Assembly: GCA_029858755.1 (NCBI GenBank)
Contig: JAOUEK010000022.1
Span: 1-11,022 of the forward strand
DNA length: 11,022 nt
Direction: 5' to 3'
Source: Thermoleophilia bacterium
GTDB taxonomy: Bacteria; Actinomycetota; Thermoleophilia; Gaiellales; Gaiellaceae
Shown: one piece after another, positions 1 to 7,164 of the stretch
Layout: every line of letters starts with the position of its first letter
Position numbering within the stretch: the stretch's first letter is position 1
Translations under genes and position numbers: made by a program
The notes under the pieces: generated by a model
What the model was told of the DNA's origin: nothing
The model's database searches: none
What the model saw: the letters and a program-made list of their open reading frames with translations, nothing else

Positions 1-1877
1 GGGCAGGCGACGGCGAGCGTCTCCGCTCCGGTGGCGACCGCCTCCCGCGCGCGCTCCTCGTTGATCTGGGAGCCGCGCTCCTCCAGCCAGAGGTGGCCGC
101 CGCCCGCCCCGCAGCAGAACGTCCGCCTTCCCGAGCGGGCCATCGACAGCGGCCTCCCGATCCGCGAGACGAGCTCTCGTGGCGCCGCGAGCACGTCGTT
201 GTGGCGCGCGAGGTAGCAGGAGTCGTGGTAGGTGATGCCAGCGTCCCCCGCCGCTGGTGCCAGCCGGCCGTCACGCACGAGCTCGGCGAGGAGCTCGGTG
301 TGGTGGAGCACCTCGTAACGGCCGCCGAAGTCGGGGTACTCGTTGGCGAGCGTGTTGAAGCAGTGTGGACAGCTGGCCACGATCTTCGTCACCCCCGCTT
401 CCTCGAGCGTGGCGACGTTGGCTTGGGCGAACGACTGGAAGACGTACTCGTTGCCTGCGCGGCGCGCCGGGTCGCCCGTGCACGACTCGCGCGGGCCGAG
501 GATCGCGACGTCGAGGCCAGCCTGGAGCAGCAGCTTCGCCGTGGACACGGCGGACGCACGGGCGCGCTCGTCGAACGACGCGGCGCAGCCCACCCAGTAG
601 AGCGCCTCCGGGGGTGGGTCGCCCGGCTGCAAGACCCGGATCCCCGCCTCTTCGGCCCACGCGGCGCGCTCGACCTGCGGCTTGCCCCACGGGTTGCCGC
701 CGCGCTCGACGTCGCGCAGCATCGTCTCCGTCTCGGCGGGGAGGCGCGAGTCCACCATCACCAGCTGGCGGCGCAGATCGACGATGTGGTCGACGTGCTC
801 GATCGAGACGGGGCACTCGTGCACGCACGCACCGCAGGTGACGCAGTCCCAGACGACCTCGTCGGTGACTGCGTGGGGGACGAGCGGGGAGAGCTCGCCA
901 CCCGCGAGGGCTGCGGGCCCCTCCGCGAACAGCCGGTCGCGGATGCCCATGATCAGCAGCTTCGGCGAGAGCGCCTTCCCGGTCGCGTGGGCGGGGCACA
1001 CGTCCTGGCAGCGGCCGCACTCGGTGCACGACATCGCGTCGAGCATCTGCTTCCACGTGAGGTCGGCGATCGTGCCGGCGCCGAAGCGGAGCTCCGCCTC
1101 GTCCTCCGCCTCGAAGTCGAGCGGCTCCAGGCGCCCCCGCGCCCGCGTGCGTCCGAAGAAGACGTTGATCGCGGCGGTGGCGATGTGCAGGTGCTTCGAC
1201 CACGGGAGGTAGGCGAGGAAGCCGAGGATCAGCAGCACGTGGGCCCAGGCGAAGGCGCGCTCGAGCGCCTCGGTGGTCGTGCCGTCGCCGAACGGGCCGG
1301 AGAGCGCGTCCGACACCGGCGACCAGCCTGCGCCCCACGGGGCCAGGTCGAGGGCGATCAAGGTGGCGTGCCAGAGGAGCAGCGTCGTCACGATCCCCGC
1401 GATCAGGGCGAGGATCAGGTCGGCCTCGCCGAGGTGGCTGCCGCGGAAGCGCTCCGGGCGCTGCACCTTCCGAATCCAGACGGCGGTCGCCACTCCGGCC
1501 AGCACGAGCACGGCGAAGACGTCGACGGCGAGCGCGTACCACCCCTGCCGCTCGAGCCACCCGATGGGCGAGCCCGACGGCAGCGGCGACTCGCGGTCGA
1601 CGACGGCGACGAGGGCCATGACGATCGTGGGGAAGAGGACGAGGAAGCCCCAGAACACGAAGGCGTGCATCAGGCCGGGGACGAGTCGCTGCAGGAGCTT
1701 GCGCTGCCCGAGGACGATCGTCGCCTCGTTCGCGACCCGCGCGGGCAGGTCGGCCGTCCGATCGACCGGCTTGCCCGACCGGACGAGGCGGTAGAGGAAC
1801 CACGCGCGCCGGGCGAACAGCGCGCCCGCGACGCCGACCACGGCGACGAGGGCGACGGCGGACACCGCGACGCTCAT
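1..1877 (-). CDS. Membrane-bound Fe-S/cytochrome b oxidoreductase (DgcB/EtfD-like), C-terminus off the window
   Basis: The frame is open for 625 codons from ATG at 1877 to the left edge, so the C-terminus is missing. The N-terminal ~240 residues carry about five hydrophobic segments (roughly 2-22, 70-93, 113-135, 152-176, 208-226) with histidines at 71, 170, 213, 229 and 231, as in NarI-like di-heme cytochrome b domains. Two [4Fe-4S] motifs follow: C284/C287/C290/C294-P and C345/C348/C351/C355-P. Two CCG (HdrD-type) domains come next: the first with WVGC (C431), C466 and CPHC (503-506), the second with C554, CCG at 588-590 and C625 at the edge. This architecture belongs to the family of DgcB (dimethylglycine catabolism) and mycobacterial EtfD, thought to pass electrons from ETF to the quinone pool. 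Lying downstream of etfBA supports that role. No clear ribosome-binding site precedes the ATG, and the hairpin repeats end close upstream. A lactate- or glycolate-oxidase-type Fe-S subunit is a less likely alternative. Confidence 0.88.
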   Translation of the reverse strand, partial: MSVAVSAVALVAVVGVAGALFARRAWFLYRLVRSGKPVDRTADLPARVANEATIVLGQRKLLQRLVPGLMHAFVFWGFLVLFPTIVMALVAVVDRESPLPSGSPIGWLERQGWYALAVDVFAVLVLAGVATAVWIRKVQRPERFRGSHLGEADLILALIAGIVTTLLLWHATLIALDLAPWGAGWSPVSDALSGPFGDGTTTEALERAFAWAHVLLILGFLAYLPWSKHLHIATAAINVFFGRTRARGRLEPLDFEAEDEAELRFGAGTIADLTWKQMLDAMSCTECGRCQDVCPAHATGKALSPKLLIMGIRDRLFAEGPAALAGGELSPLVPHAVTDEVVWDCVTCGACVHECPVSIEHVDHIVDLRRQLVMVDSRLPAETETMLRDVERGGNPWGKPQVERAAWAEEAGIRVLQPGDPPPEALYWVGCAASFDERARASAVSTAKLLLQAGLDVAILGPRESCTGDPARRAGNEYVFQSFAQANVATLEEAGVTKIVASCPHCFNTLANEYPDFGGRYEVLHHTELLAELVRDGRLAPAAGDAGITYHDSCYLARHNDVLAAPRELVSRIGRPLSMARSGRRTFCCGAGGGHLWLEERGSQINEERAREAVATGAETLAVAC

Positions 1878-1883
1878 GGACCG

Positions 1884-2049
1884 CGCCGAGCCCGGTGTCC
1901 GGCGGCCGCCAGACCACGCCGTGTGACCGCCGGACGGCGGGGTGAGGCCGGAGCCTCATCGCGGGGTGTCGGCTCCGCCCGCGGTCTGGCTTCAGCCAGA
2001 CCCCGCTGTGGGCCTCCGGGACGGCGGGGTGAGGCTGAAGCCTCACCCC
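1884..2049 (-). repeat. Two tandem ~87-bp units, each with two hairpins, between etfA and the Fe-S gene
   Basis: Read on the minus strand, two diverged units start at 2046 and 1959, a period of 87. Each begins with TGAGGC-loop-GCCTCA (hairpin A: 2030-2045 and 1943-1958). About 28 nt later each has GTCTGGC-loop-GCCRGAC (hairpin B: 1984-2001 and 1897-1914). The 17-mer at 1932-1948 recurs exactly at 2019-2035. In the second copy of hairpin B one base change gives a G.U wobble on the minus-strand (operon) transcript but a C.A mismatch on the other strand. The arrangement resembles REP/BIME-type intergenic repeats. The spacer holds no credible gene. Confidence 0.75.
2026..2049 (-). other. Perfect 10-bp hairpin directly after the etfA stop
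   Basis: Arms 2026-2035 and 2040-2049 are perfectly complementary around a 4-base loop (2036-2039). The stem abuts the etfA TGA (2050-2052). No U-tract follows on the minus strand, so it is not a standard intrinsic terminator. Partial attenuation, 3'-end protection of the upstream mRNA or an RNA-processing site are possible. A second perfect 8-bp hairpin lies at 1983-2002. Confidence 0.6.
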
Positions 2050-3015
2050 TCACGAGGCGCGCGCCTCCCTGATCGCCGCGCAGATCGCAGGCACGACCTC
2101 GTGCAGGTCGCCGATCACGGCGTAGTCGGCGCTGGAGAGGATCGGCGCCTCGGGGTCGGAGTTGACGGCGAGGATCGCCTTCGCGCCCTTGCAGCCCGCC
2201 ATGTGCTGCGTCGCCCCGGAGATGCCGCAGGCGATGTAGAGGTCGGGCGCGATCTTCGTTCCCGTCTGGCCGACCTGGTCGGTGTGCGGGCGCCAGCCGG
2301 CCATCGTCACCGCCCGCGAGCAGCCGACGGCGCCGCCGAGCAGCGCGGCCAGCTCCTCCACCCCCGCAAAGCCCTCCGTGGAGCCCGCGCCGCGGCCCGC
2401 GGAGACGACCACCTTGGCGTCGGCCAGCGAGACGCCGCCCGTCGGTGCGCCGACACGCTCTGAGGCGCGCACGACGAGGTCGCCGGAGTCGAGCTGGGGC
2501 GTGAAGGCGGCCACGGAGGCGGCGCCGTCTCCCATCGCCACCGCCGTCACCGCGTGCGGCTGGATCGTGAGCAGCGCGCGGTCGGCGTCCAGGCGCGCCT
2601 CCTCGAGCAGGCTCCCGCCCCAGCGCACGCGTGTCACCGTCCACGGCCCGGAGCCGGAGGCTTCGATCACGTTGGTCGCGAGCGGCTCGTCGAGACGGGC
2701 CGCCGCACGCGCCATCACCTCGTTGCCGCGCTCGCTCCCGGCCGCGGCCACGACGGTTGCGCCGCTGCGCTCGGCGAGGTCGACGAGCACGCGCGCCCAG
2801 GCGTCCGGCGCGAAGCCTGTGAGCGCCTCGTGCTCCGCGACGTGGGCGGTGGCCACGCCGTGCCGGCCGAGCGTGTCCGCCGCCGCGGCGCCGTCGGCTC
2901 CGAGCAGGAGCGCGTCGAGCACGGAGCCCGGATCGAGCTCACGCGCGAGCGCGAGCGCCTGCAGCGACGCGTCGTCGGGGACGCCGGCCTCGTGCTCGAC
3001 CAGCACCAGGGCCAC
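2050..3015 (-). CDS. etfA: Electron transfer flavoprotein alpha subunit (EtfA)
   Basis: This is a 321-aa protein, the usual size for the family. EtfA carries the FAD of the soluble ETF heterodimer, which accepts electrons from acyl-CoA or N-methylamine dehydrogenases and hands them to a membrane quinone reductase. The C-terminal FAD domain has the family motifs in order: VSAGRG (204-209), DQVGQTG (246-252), ACGISGATQH (262-271) and AVNSDPEAPI (283-292). The start is GTG at 3015, whose first base is the last base of the etfB stop (TAGTG), so the two are translationally coupled. A G-rich stretch in the end of etfB can serve as ribosome-binding site. The same frame stays open upstream to 3795, but that part lies inside etfB in another frame and is not EtfA-like. 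Neighbouring genes suggest an ETF dedicated to the GcvT-fused dehydrogenase upstream. Confidence 0.96.
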   Translation of the reverse strand: MALVLVEHEAGVPDDASLQALALARELDPGSVLDALLLGADGAAAADTLGRHGVATAHVAEHEALTGFAPDAWARVLVDLAERSGATVVAAAGSERGNEVMARAAARLDEPLATNVIEASGSGPWTVTRVRWGGSLLEEARLDADRALLTIQPHAVTAVAMGDGAASVAAFTPQLDSGDLVVRASERVGAPTGGVSLADAKVVVSAGRGAGSTEGFAGVEELAALLGGAVGCSRAVTMAGWRPHTDQVGQTGTKIAPDLYIACGISGATQHMAGCKGAKAILAVNSDPEAPILSSADYAVIGDLHEVVPAICAAIREARAS

Positions 3016-3779
3016 TAGAGCACCCCCAGCTCGTCGAGCACTCGCACGACCGCGGGCGCGGCGTCGGCACCGTGCCCGAGGACCGTCGCCTCGGTCCCCT
3101 GGCCCTCGGGGACGACCAGCCGCAGCTTCTGGAGCCGCGAGGCGGGTCGCGTCGGGGTCACGGTCGCCACGGGCTTGCGCTGGGCCCGCAGCCGGCCCGG
3201 GACGGACGGGTAGCGCGGCAGGTTGAGGCCCTCCTTCACCGTCACCACCGCGGGCAGCGGCAGCACGTAGACGTCGCGACCTCCGGGAACCTCTTGCTCG
3301 CAGCGGACGCGGCCGTCGCCGACCGCAACGGCTTTGAGGCCCGTTGCCGCCGGGCGCCCGAGCGCCGCGGCGACCCGGAGCCCCACCTGGTAGCCGCCGG
3401 CGTCCGCGGACTCGTTGCCGAAGAGCACGAGGTCGAAGGGCCCATGCTCCGCCTCGTCGGCGCGGATCGCGTCGACGATCGCGGCGGCCGTCGCCTGCGC
3501 GTCCCACTCCTCGCCTTCGGCCTGCAGGTGGATCGCGCGATCGGCGCCGATCGCCATCGCGTCGCGCAGCTGCTCCACCGCCTCGGCCGGCCCGAGCGTG
3601 AGCACGACGGACTCGCCCCCCGCGGCCTCGACGAGCCGCACCGCCTCCTCCACGCCGCACTCCTCGTGCGGGCTGCTCGCGAACCCGAGGTGGCGCGTCT
3701 CGATCGCCTGCGCGTCGTCGGTGAGCACGATCCTGCCGCCCGTCATCGGCACGCGCTTGACGCAGACCAGGGCCCTCAC
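3015..3779 (-). CDS. etfB: Electron transfer flavoprotein beta subunit (EtfB)
   Basis: A 254-aa protein, normal length for EtfB. EtfB binds AMP and forms the heterodimer with EtfA. It begins with the typical strand and loop MRALVCVKRVP. It has the nucleotide-pocket segment FGNESADAGGYQVG (120-133) and the EtfB signature region VKEGLNLPRYPSVPG (181-195). The start is GTG at 3779, preceded on the minus strand by CGGAG (3788-3792) with an 8-base gap. The gene lies 55 bases after the dehydrogenase stop and overlaps etfA by one base, so all three are probably co-transcribed. The order dehydrogenase-etfB-etfA is what is expected when the ETF serves that particular flavoenzyme. I see no missing or disrupted element. 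Confidence 0.96.
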   Translation of the reverse strand: MRALVCVKRVPMTGGRIVLTDDAQAIETRHLGFASSPHEECGVEEAVRLVEAAGGESVVLTLGPAEAVEQLRDAMAIGADRAIHLQAEGEEWDAQATAAAIVDAIRADEAEHGPFDLVLFGNESADAGGYQVGLRVAAALGRPAATGLKAVAVGDGRVRCEQEVPGGRDVYVLPLPAVVTVKEGLNLPRYPSVPGRLRAQRKPVATVTPTRPASRLQKLRLVVPEGQGTEATVLGHGADAAPAVVRVLDELGVL

Positions 3780-3810
3780 GTGTCGCGCTCCGCACGCGCC
3801 GGGGCAGTCC

Positions 3811-3832
3811 CGGCGGCCGTGGCTCGCCGCCG
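3811..3832 (-). other. 7-bp GC hairpin just after the dehydrogenase stop
   Basis: CGGCGGC (3811-3817) and GCCGCCG (3826-3832) form a perfect stem with an 8-base loop, two bases past the dehydrogenase TGA (3835-3837) and within the 55-base gap before etfB. There is no U-tract. Such stems arise easily in GC-rich DNA, so a role in mRNA stability or differential expression is only a possibility. Confidence 0.4.
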
Positions 3833-3834
3833 CG

Positions 3835-6351
3835 TCACGAGCGGATCCTCGCGTTCTCCGGGTCGAAGAGTGGTCGCGAGCCGACGACGGCGACCGTCAC
3901 CGGGAAGCGCTCGTGCATGTACTCGACGGCCAGCTCGGTCGAGCCTTCGACGGCGTGCTCGGGCGGGAGGTACGCCAGCAGCAGGTGCTTGCCGACCGAT
4001 GGGCCTGCCCCGGCGCTCGTCACGTACGAGCGGCGGCCCTTGCCGTCCGAGAGCGGTGTCCCGTCGCGGAGCGTGATCGGCTCGCGGCCGAGCGGGTAGC
4101 GCTTCACGCCGCTCGCCGACATGTGGTCGTCGACGGTCAGGGTGCAGAGGATCGCCGCGGGCTCCTCTTCGCGGTGGCGCAGGTGCGCCTCCTTGCCGAC
4201 GAAGCTCTGCTCCTTGACGGTCGGCCGGGCCATGCCGGCCTCGACGACCGTGTACTCGGACTCGAGCTCGGCGCCGTAGGCGCGGTAGCCCTTCTCCAGC
4301 CGCCCAGTGGTGCCGTAGACGCCGATGCCGCAGGCGGTGAGCCCGTGGGGCGTACCGGCCTCCCAGAGCACGTCCCAGAGGCGGGCACCCTGCTCGATCG
4401 GCACGTAGAGCTCCCAGCCGAGGTCGCCGACGTACGAGATCCGCGACGCGAGGACGAGCTGTGACCCGATCTCCAGCTCCGTGCACGTGGCGAACGGGAA
4501 GCCCTCGTGCGAGACGTCGTCGCCCGTCACGCTCGCGAGGATGTCGCGTGCGCGCGGCCCCCAGAGGCCGATCGTCGTCCAGGCGGTGGTGAGATCGGTG
4601 AGCGTGGCCGAGCCGTCGGCGGGGAGCGCGTCGCGGAAGAGCTTGCGGTCGGCCATGCCGTGCGCGCCGCCTGTGACGATCCGGAACTCCTCGTCGCCGA
4701 GCCGCATGATCGTGAGGTCGGACTTGAAGCCGCCGCCGGGCCCGAGCACCGGCGTGTACACGACGCGGCCGACCGGGACGTCCATCTGTGCGAGCACGCT
4801 CCGCTGCAACGCGTCGAGCGCCCCCGGCCCCTGCACGTCGAAGATGCAGAACGCGGACAGGTCGAAGACGCCCGCATGCTCACGCATCGCGAGGTGCTCG
4901 GCGCTACAGATCGGCGACCACCAGCGCGCGTCCCACTCCGCCTCGCGCGCCTCGACGCCGTAGCGCTCGACGAGCGGCGCGTTCGCCTCGTACCACTGCG
5001 GCCGCTCCCACCCGGCCGCCTCGTAGAAGACGGCGCCGAGGGCTTCCGCGCGCGCGTGCATCGGCGAGATGCGGATGCCGCGATCGGACGACCACTGCTC
5101 GGCCGGGTGGATGATCCCGTACGTCTTCGGGAACGCCTCGGTCGTGCGCGCGACGACGTGTGCGCGGGTCTTCTGATGGTCGTGGAAGCGGGCGACGTCG
5201 GAGGAGTGCAGGTCGATGTGCGACTCGCCGTGCACCATCCACTCCGCGAGCGACTTGCCGACCGCGGGCCCCTCCTTGATCCACACGGCGGCCGCCGACC
5301 ACAGCCCTTGCACCTCGGGGGTCTCGCCGAGGATCGGCATCCCGTCCGGGGTCAGGGAGATGAGGCCGTTGATCGCGTACTTCACGCCGACCGACTCGTC
5401 GCCGACGATCTCGGGCATCAGCTCCAGCGCGTCGGCCAGCTGGGGATCGAAGTCTGCCTGCGTGAAGGGGAACTCGGTGGGGGAGAGCGCGGCCTCCTCG
5501 ATCGAGGGGATCTCCTCCGGGGCGTGCACGATCGAGCGGTGGGCATACGAGCCGATCTCGAGGCTCGTGCCGTCCTGGCGCTCGTACATGAACACGTCCA
5601 TGTCGCGCACGATCGGGAACTCGATCGCGCTCGTGGCCTGCGCGAACCGCGGCACGGGGCCGACGTCGATCATCTGGTGCACCATCGGCGTCAGCGGGAT
5701 GTGGGCTCCGGCCATTGCGGCGAGGAGGGGGCTCCACACGCCGCAGGCGATCACCACGACGTCGGCCGCGATCGTCCCGCGGGAGGTGTGCACGCGCCGG
5801 ACCCGCCCCGCCTCGACGTCCATCCCTCGTACCTCGGTGCCCGGGAACACGGCGAGGCCGCCGGCCTCCGTCGCCCGCTCGCGCATGATCGTTCCCGCGC
5901 GCAGGGAGTCGACGACGCCCACGCCCGGCGTGTGGAAGCCGCCGAGCAGGATCGACTCGTCGATGTACGGGACCAGCTCCTTGATCTCGGCCGGCGTGAC
6001 GAGCGAGACGGGCTCGACGCCCCAGGCCTTCGCCGAGGCCATGCGGCGCCGCAGCTCCTCCATCCGCTCGTCGGTGCGCGCGACCTCGATGCCGCCGCAC
6101 ACGGTGAGCACACCGAGCTCACCGTACTGGCGCGTGCTCTCCACCGTGAGCTGCGTCATCTCCTTCGAGTGGTCGACGAGGAAGATGAAGTTCGAAGCGT
6201 GCCCGGTCGACCCACCGGGGTTGGGCAGCGGGCCCTTGTCGACGAGCACGACGTCGGACCAGCCCTGCTCGACGAGGTGGTAGGCCAGGGAGTTGCCGAC
6301 GATGCCGCAGCCGATGACGAGAGCGCGGGCGCGGGCGGGGAAGTCGCTCAT
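3835..6351 (-). CDS. FAD oxidoreductase-GcvT fusion (dimethylglycine/sarcosine dehydrogenase family)
   Basis: An 838-aa protein, close in size to Arthrobacter dimethylglycine oxidase (~830 aa). Residues ~8-380 form a DAO-type FAD domain: GCGIVG (14-19), acidic D38 at the end of beta-2, and GGSTGHAS (46-53) where H51 matches the histidine that binds FAD covalently in this family. H225 in the MVHQ segment matches the family's active-site histidine. A linker domain (~380-440) leads into a GcvT domain (~445-838) with GGFKSD (540-545), where D545 matches the tetrahydrofolate-site aspartate, SYVGDLGWEL (639-648) and RLEKGYRAYG (684-693). The expected reaction is N-demethylation of an N-methylglycine with the formaldehyde unit transferred to THF as 5,10-methylene-THF. 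The etfBA genes downstream argue for a dehydrogenase rather than an oxidase. The ATG at 6351 has GGAG four bases upstream. The substrate (dimethylglycine, sarcosine or another N-methylamine) cannot be fixed from sequence. Confidence 0.9.
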   Translation of the reverse strand: MSDFPARARALVIGCGIVGNSLAYHLVEQGWSDVVLVDKGPLPNPGGSTGHASNFIFLVDHSKEMTQLTVESTRQYGELGVLTVCGGIEVARTDERMEELRRRMASAKAWGVEPVSLVTPAEIKELVPYIDESILLGGFHTPGVGVVDSLRAGTIMRERATEAGGLAVFPGTEVRGMDVEAGRVRRVHTSRGTIAADVVVIACGVWSPLLAAMAGAHIPLTPMVHQMIDVGPVPRFAQATSAIEFPIVRDMDVFMYERQDGTSLEIGSYAHRSIVHAPEEIPSIEEAALSPTEFPFTQADFDPQLADALELMPEIVGDESVGVKYAINGLISLTPDGMPILGETPEVQGLWSAAAVWIKEGPAVGKSLAEWMVHGESHIDLHSSDVARFHDHQKTRAHVVARTTEAFPKTYGIIHPAEQWSSDRGIRISPMHARAEALGAVFYEAAGWERPQWYEANAPLVERYGVEAREAEWDARWWSPICSAEHLAMREHAGVFDLSAFCIFDVQGPGALDALQRSVLAQMDVPVGRVVYTPVLGPGGGFKSDLTIMRLGDEEFRIVTGGAHGMADRKLFRDALPADGSATLTDLTTAWTTIGLWGPRARDILASVTGDDVSHEGFPFATCTELEIGSQLVLASRISYVGDLGWELYVPIEQGARLWDVLWEAGTPHGLTACGIGVYGTTGRLEKGYRAYGAELESEYTVVEAGMARPTVKEQSFVGKEAHLRHREEEPAAILCTLTVDDHMSASGVKRYPLGREPITLRDGTPLSDGKGRRSYVTSAGAGPSVGKHLLLAYLPPEHAVEGSTELAVEYMHERFPVTVAVVGSRPLFDPENARIRS

Positions 6352-6361
6352 GGGGCTCCAG

Positions 6362-6391
6362 TTGATATATGAGTTGGACGCAGCGTAATAT
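6362..6391 (+). promoter_or_regulatory. Predicted sigma70-like promoter for the GntR regulator
   Basis: TTGATA (6362-6367, 5/6 match to the -35 consensus) and TAATAT (6386-6391, 4/6 to the -10) are separated by 18 bases. The AT-rich stretch stands out sharply from its GC-rich surroundings. Transcription would begin near 6398, immediately before an in-frame GTG at 6399. This excludes the upstream ATG at 6369, which sits inside the promoter. On the other strand TATATT (6392 to 6387) could be the -10 of the dehydrogenase operon, but I find no convincing -35 for it. Confidence 0.55.
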
Positions 6392-6392
6392 A
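6366..6392. promoter_or_regulatory. AT-rich inverted repeat, candidate operator
   Basis: TATAT (6366-6370) and ATATA (6388-6392) are inverted with centres 22 bp apart, about two helical turns. They overlap the -35 and -10 elements of the regulator promoter and lie just upstream of the divergent dehydrogenase gene. A dimeric GntR/FCD protein bound here could control both directions. The half-sites are short, so this is a suggestion only. Confidence 0.35.
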
Positions 6393-6424
6393 CCGTCTGT
6401 GCCTACAGGGGAACAGCTCCCTGC

Positions 6425-6437
6425 GGGGACCGTCCCC
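6425..6437. promoter_or_regulatory. 13-bp palindrome abutting the regulator ATG
   Basis: GGGGACCGTCCCC is a perfect inverted repeat (6-base arms, 1-base centre) ending one base before ATG 6438. Its left arm contains GGGGA, the likely ribosome-binding site for that ATG. In RNA it can fold as a 5-bp stem with a 3-base loop that would hide the site. In DNA it could be an operator half-way into the leader. No function is shown. Confidence 0.35.
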
Positions 6438-7103
6438 ATGCCGCCGCTCCCACTCCTCCAGCCCGACGCCGGCGAGGCGCAGTCGCTCTCGGAGCAGGCG
6501 TACTTCCGCATCCGGGAGCTGATCGTCTCGCTCGAGCTCGCCCCGGGGTCGATCGTCGACGAGCGCGAGCTGATGACCCGCCTCGGGATCGGTCGCACGC
6601 CGGTGCGCGAGGCGCTGCGGCTGCTGGCCCGGGAGAGCCTCGTCGAGGTGCACCCGCGGCGTGGCGTCTTCGTCTCCGCCGTCGAGGTCGGCCACCTCGC
6701 TGCGCTCTCGGAGGTGCGGGCGGCGCTCGAGAGCCTCGCCGCGCGCCTCGCCGCCGAGCGGCGCACCGTGGAGGACGTGGAGGAGACCGCAGCGCTCCTG
6801 GACGAGCTCTCGGACCACCGTGGCCTAGACGAGCGCGGCCTGTTCGAGCTCGATCAGCGGCTCCATCGCCACGTCTGGCGAGCCGCGCACAACCCGTTCC
6901 TCGCGGAGACGCTCGACGGCTACTTCGTGCTCACGCTCCGCATCTGGCTGCTCGCGCTCGACCGCGTCTCACGGCTCGACCGGGCGGTACGGGAGCACCG
7001 GGAGCTGCTCGAGGCGATCCGCGACGGCGACGCAGAAGCAGCCGCGGACGCGATGCGCCGCCACGTGCTCGGCTTCGAGCAGGCGATCCGAGCCGTCCTG
7101 TGA
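6438..7103 (+). CDS. GntR-family transcriptional regulator, FadR/FCD subfamily
   Basis: A 221-aa protein if started at ATG 6438. An N-terminal winged helix-turn-helix spans roughly residues 17-80, with the GntR recognition helix region [12 protein letters not shown] (52-63) and wing HPRRGVFV (72-79). A helical FCD effector domain follows (~85-215). The FCD metal-site pattern is intact: D139-x3-H143, H187 and H209, so a metal-bound small carboxylate effector is likely. It is divergent from the dehydrogenase operon and 61 bases upstream of the transporter genes, so it probably senses the substrate or a product and controls both. Start choice: ATG 6369 lies inside the predicted promoter. GTG 6399 would give a leaderless mRNA and 13 more residues. 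ATG 6438 has GGGGA eight bases upstream and starts closest to the conserved domain. Confidence 0.88.
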   Translation: MPPLPLLQPDAGEAQSLSEQAYFRIRELIVSLELAPGSIVDERELMTRLGIGRTPVREALRLLARESLVEVHPRRGVFVSAVEVGHLAALSEVRAALESLAARLAAERRTVEDVEETAALLDELSDHRGLDERGLFELDQRLHRHVWRAAHNPFLAETLDGYFVLTLRIWLLALDRVSRLDRAVREHRELLEAIRDGDAEAAADAMRRHVLGFEQAIRAVL

Positions 7104-7136
7104 CCTTGAGCCGGCGCCCCGCACCCGTCATCATCG

Positions 7137-7156
7137 TGCGGCGGCCCCCCGCCGCA
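7137..7156 (+). other. 8-bp GC hairpin upstream of the transporter ATPase start
   Basis: TGCGGCGG (7137-7144) and CCGCCGCA (7149-7156) form a perfect stem with a CCCC loop. It lies 33 bases after the regulator stop and 8 bases before ATG 7165. There is no U-tract. The region between stem and ATG has only a weak purine run (GCGAAGCG), so the stem may limit ATPase translation or mark an mRNA processing point. Chance is possible at this GC content. Confidence 0.45.
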
Positions 7157-7164
7157 GCGAAGCG

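Noticed and set aside
271..2046. Minus-strand open frame of 591 codons starting in the hairpin spacer
   Set aside because: It overlaps the Fe-S gene in a different frame. Its start shows a repeated peptide only because of the DNA repeats at 1884-2046, and the rest is low-complexity.
1884..2049. CRISPR array
   Set aside because: There are only two diverged units, no uniform repeat/spacer alternation and no cas genes.
2026..2049. Rho-independent terminator after etfA
   Set aside because: The stem is strong but no U-run follows on the transcribed strand, so it is described as a hairpin of unknown role.
93..2072. Long plus-strand open frame of 659 codons
   Set aside because: It is antisense to the Fe-S oxidoreductase, whose clustered cysteine motifs are unmistakable. 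The translation is an arginine/glycine/alanine-rich string without domains, typical of GC-rich antisense frames.
2050..3795. A single 581-codon gene covering etfA and upstream DNA
   Set aside because: Only the part from GTG 3015 resembles EtfA. The upstream part is an out-of-frame shadow of etfB.
4507..6372. Plus-strand open frame of 621 codons
   Set aside because: It is fully antisense to the GcvT-fused dehydrogenase and is low-complexity with no recognisable domain.
6369..6437. N-terminal extension of the GntR regulator from ATG 6369
   Set aside because: The ATG lies within the predicted promoter and next to the divergent gene's ribosome-binding site, and the added residues lie outside the conserved domain.
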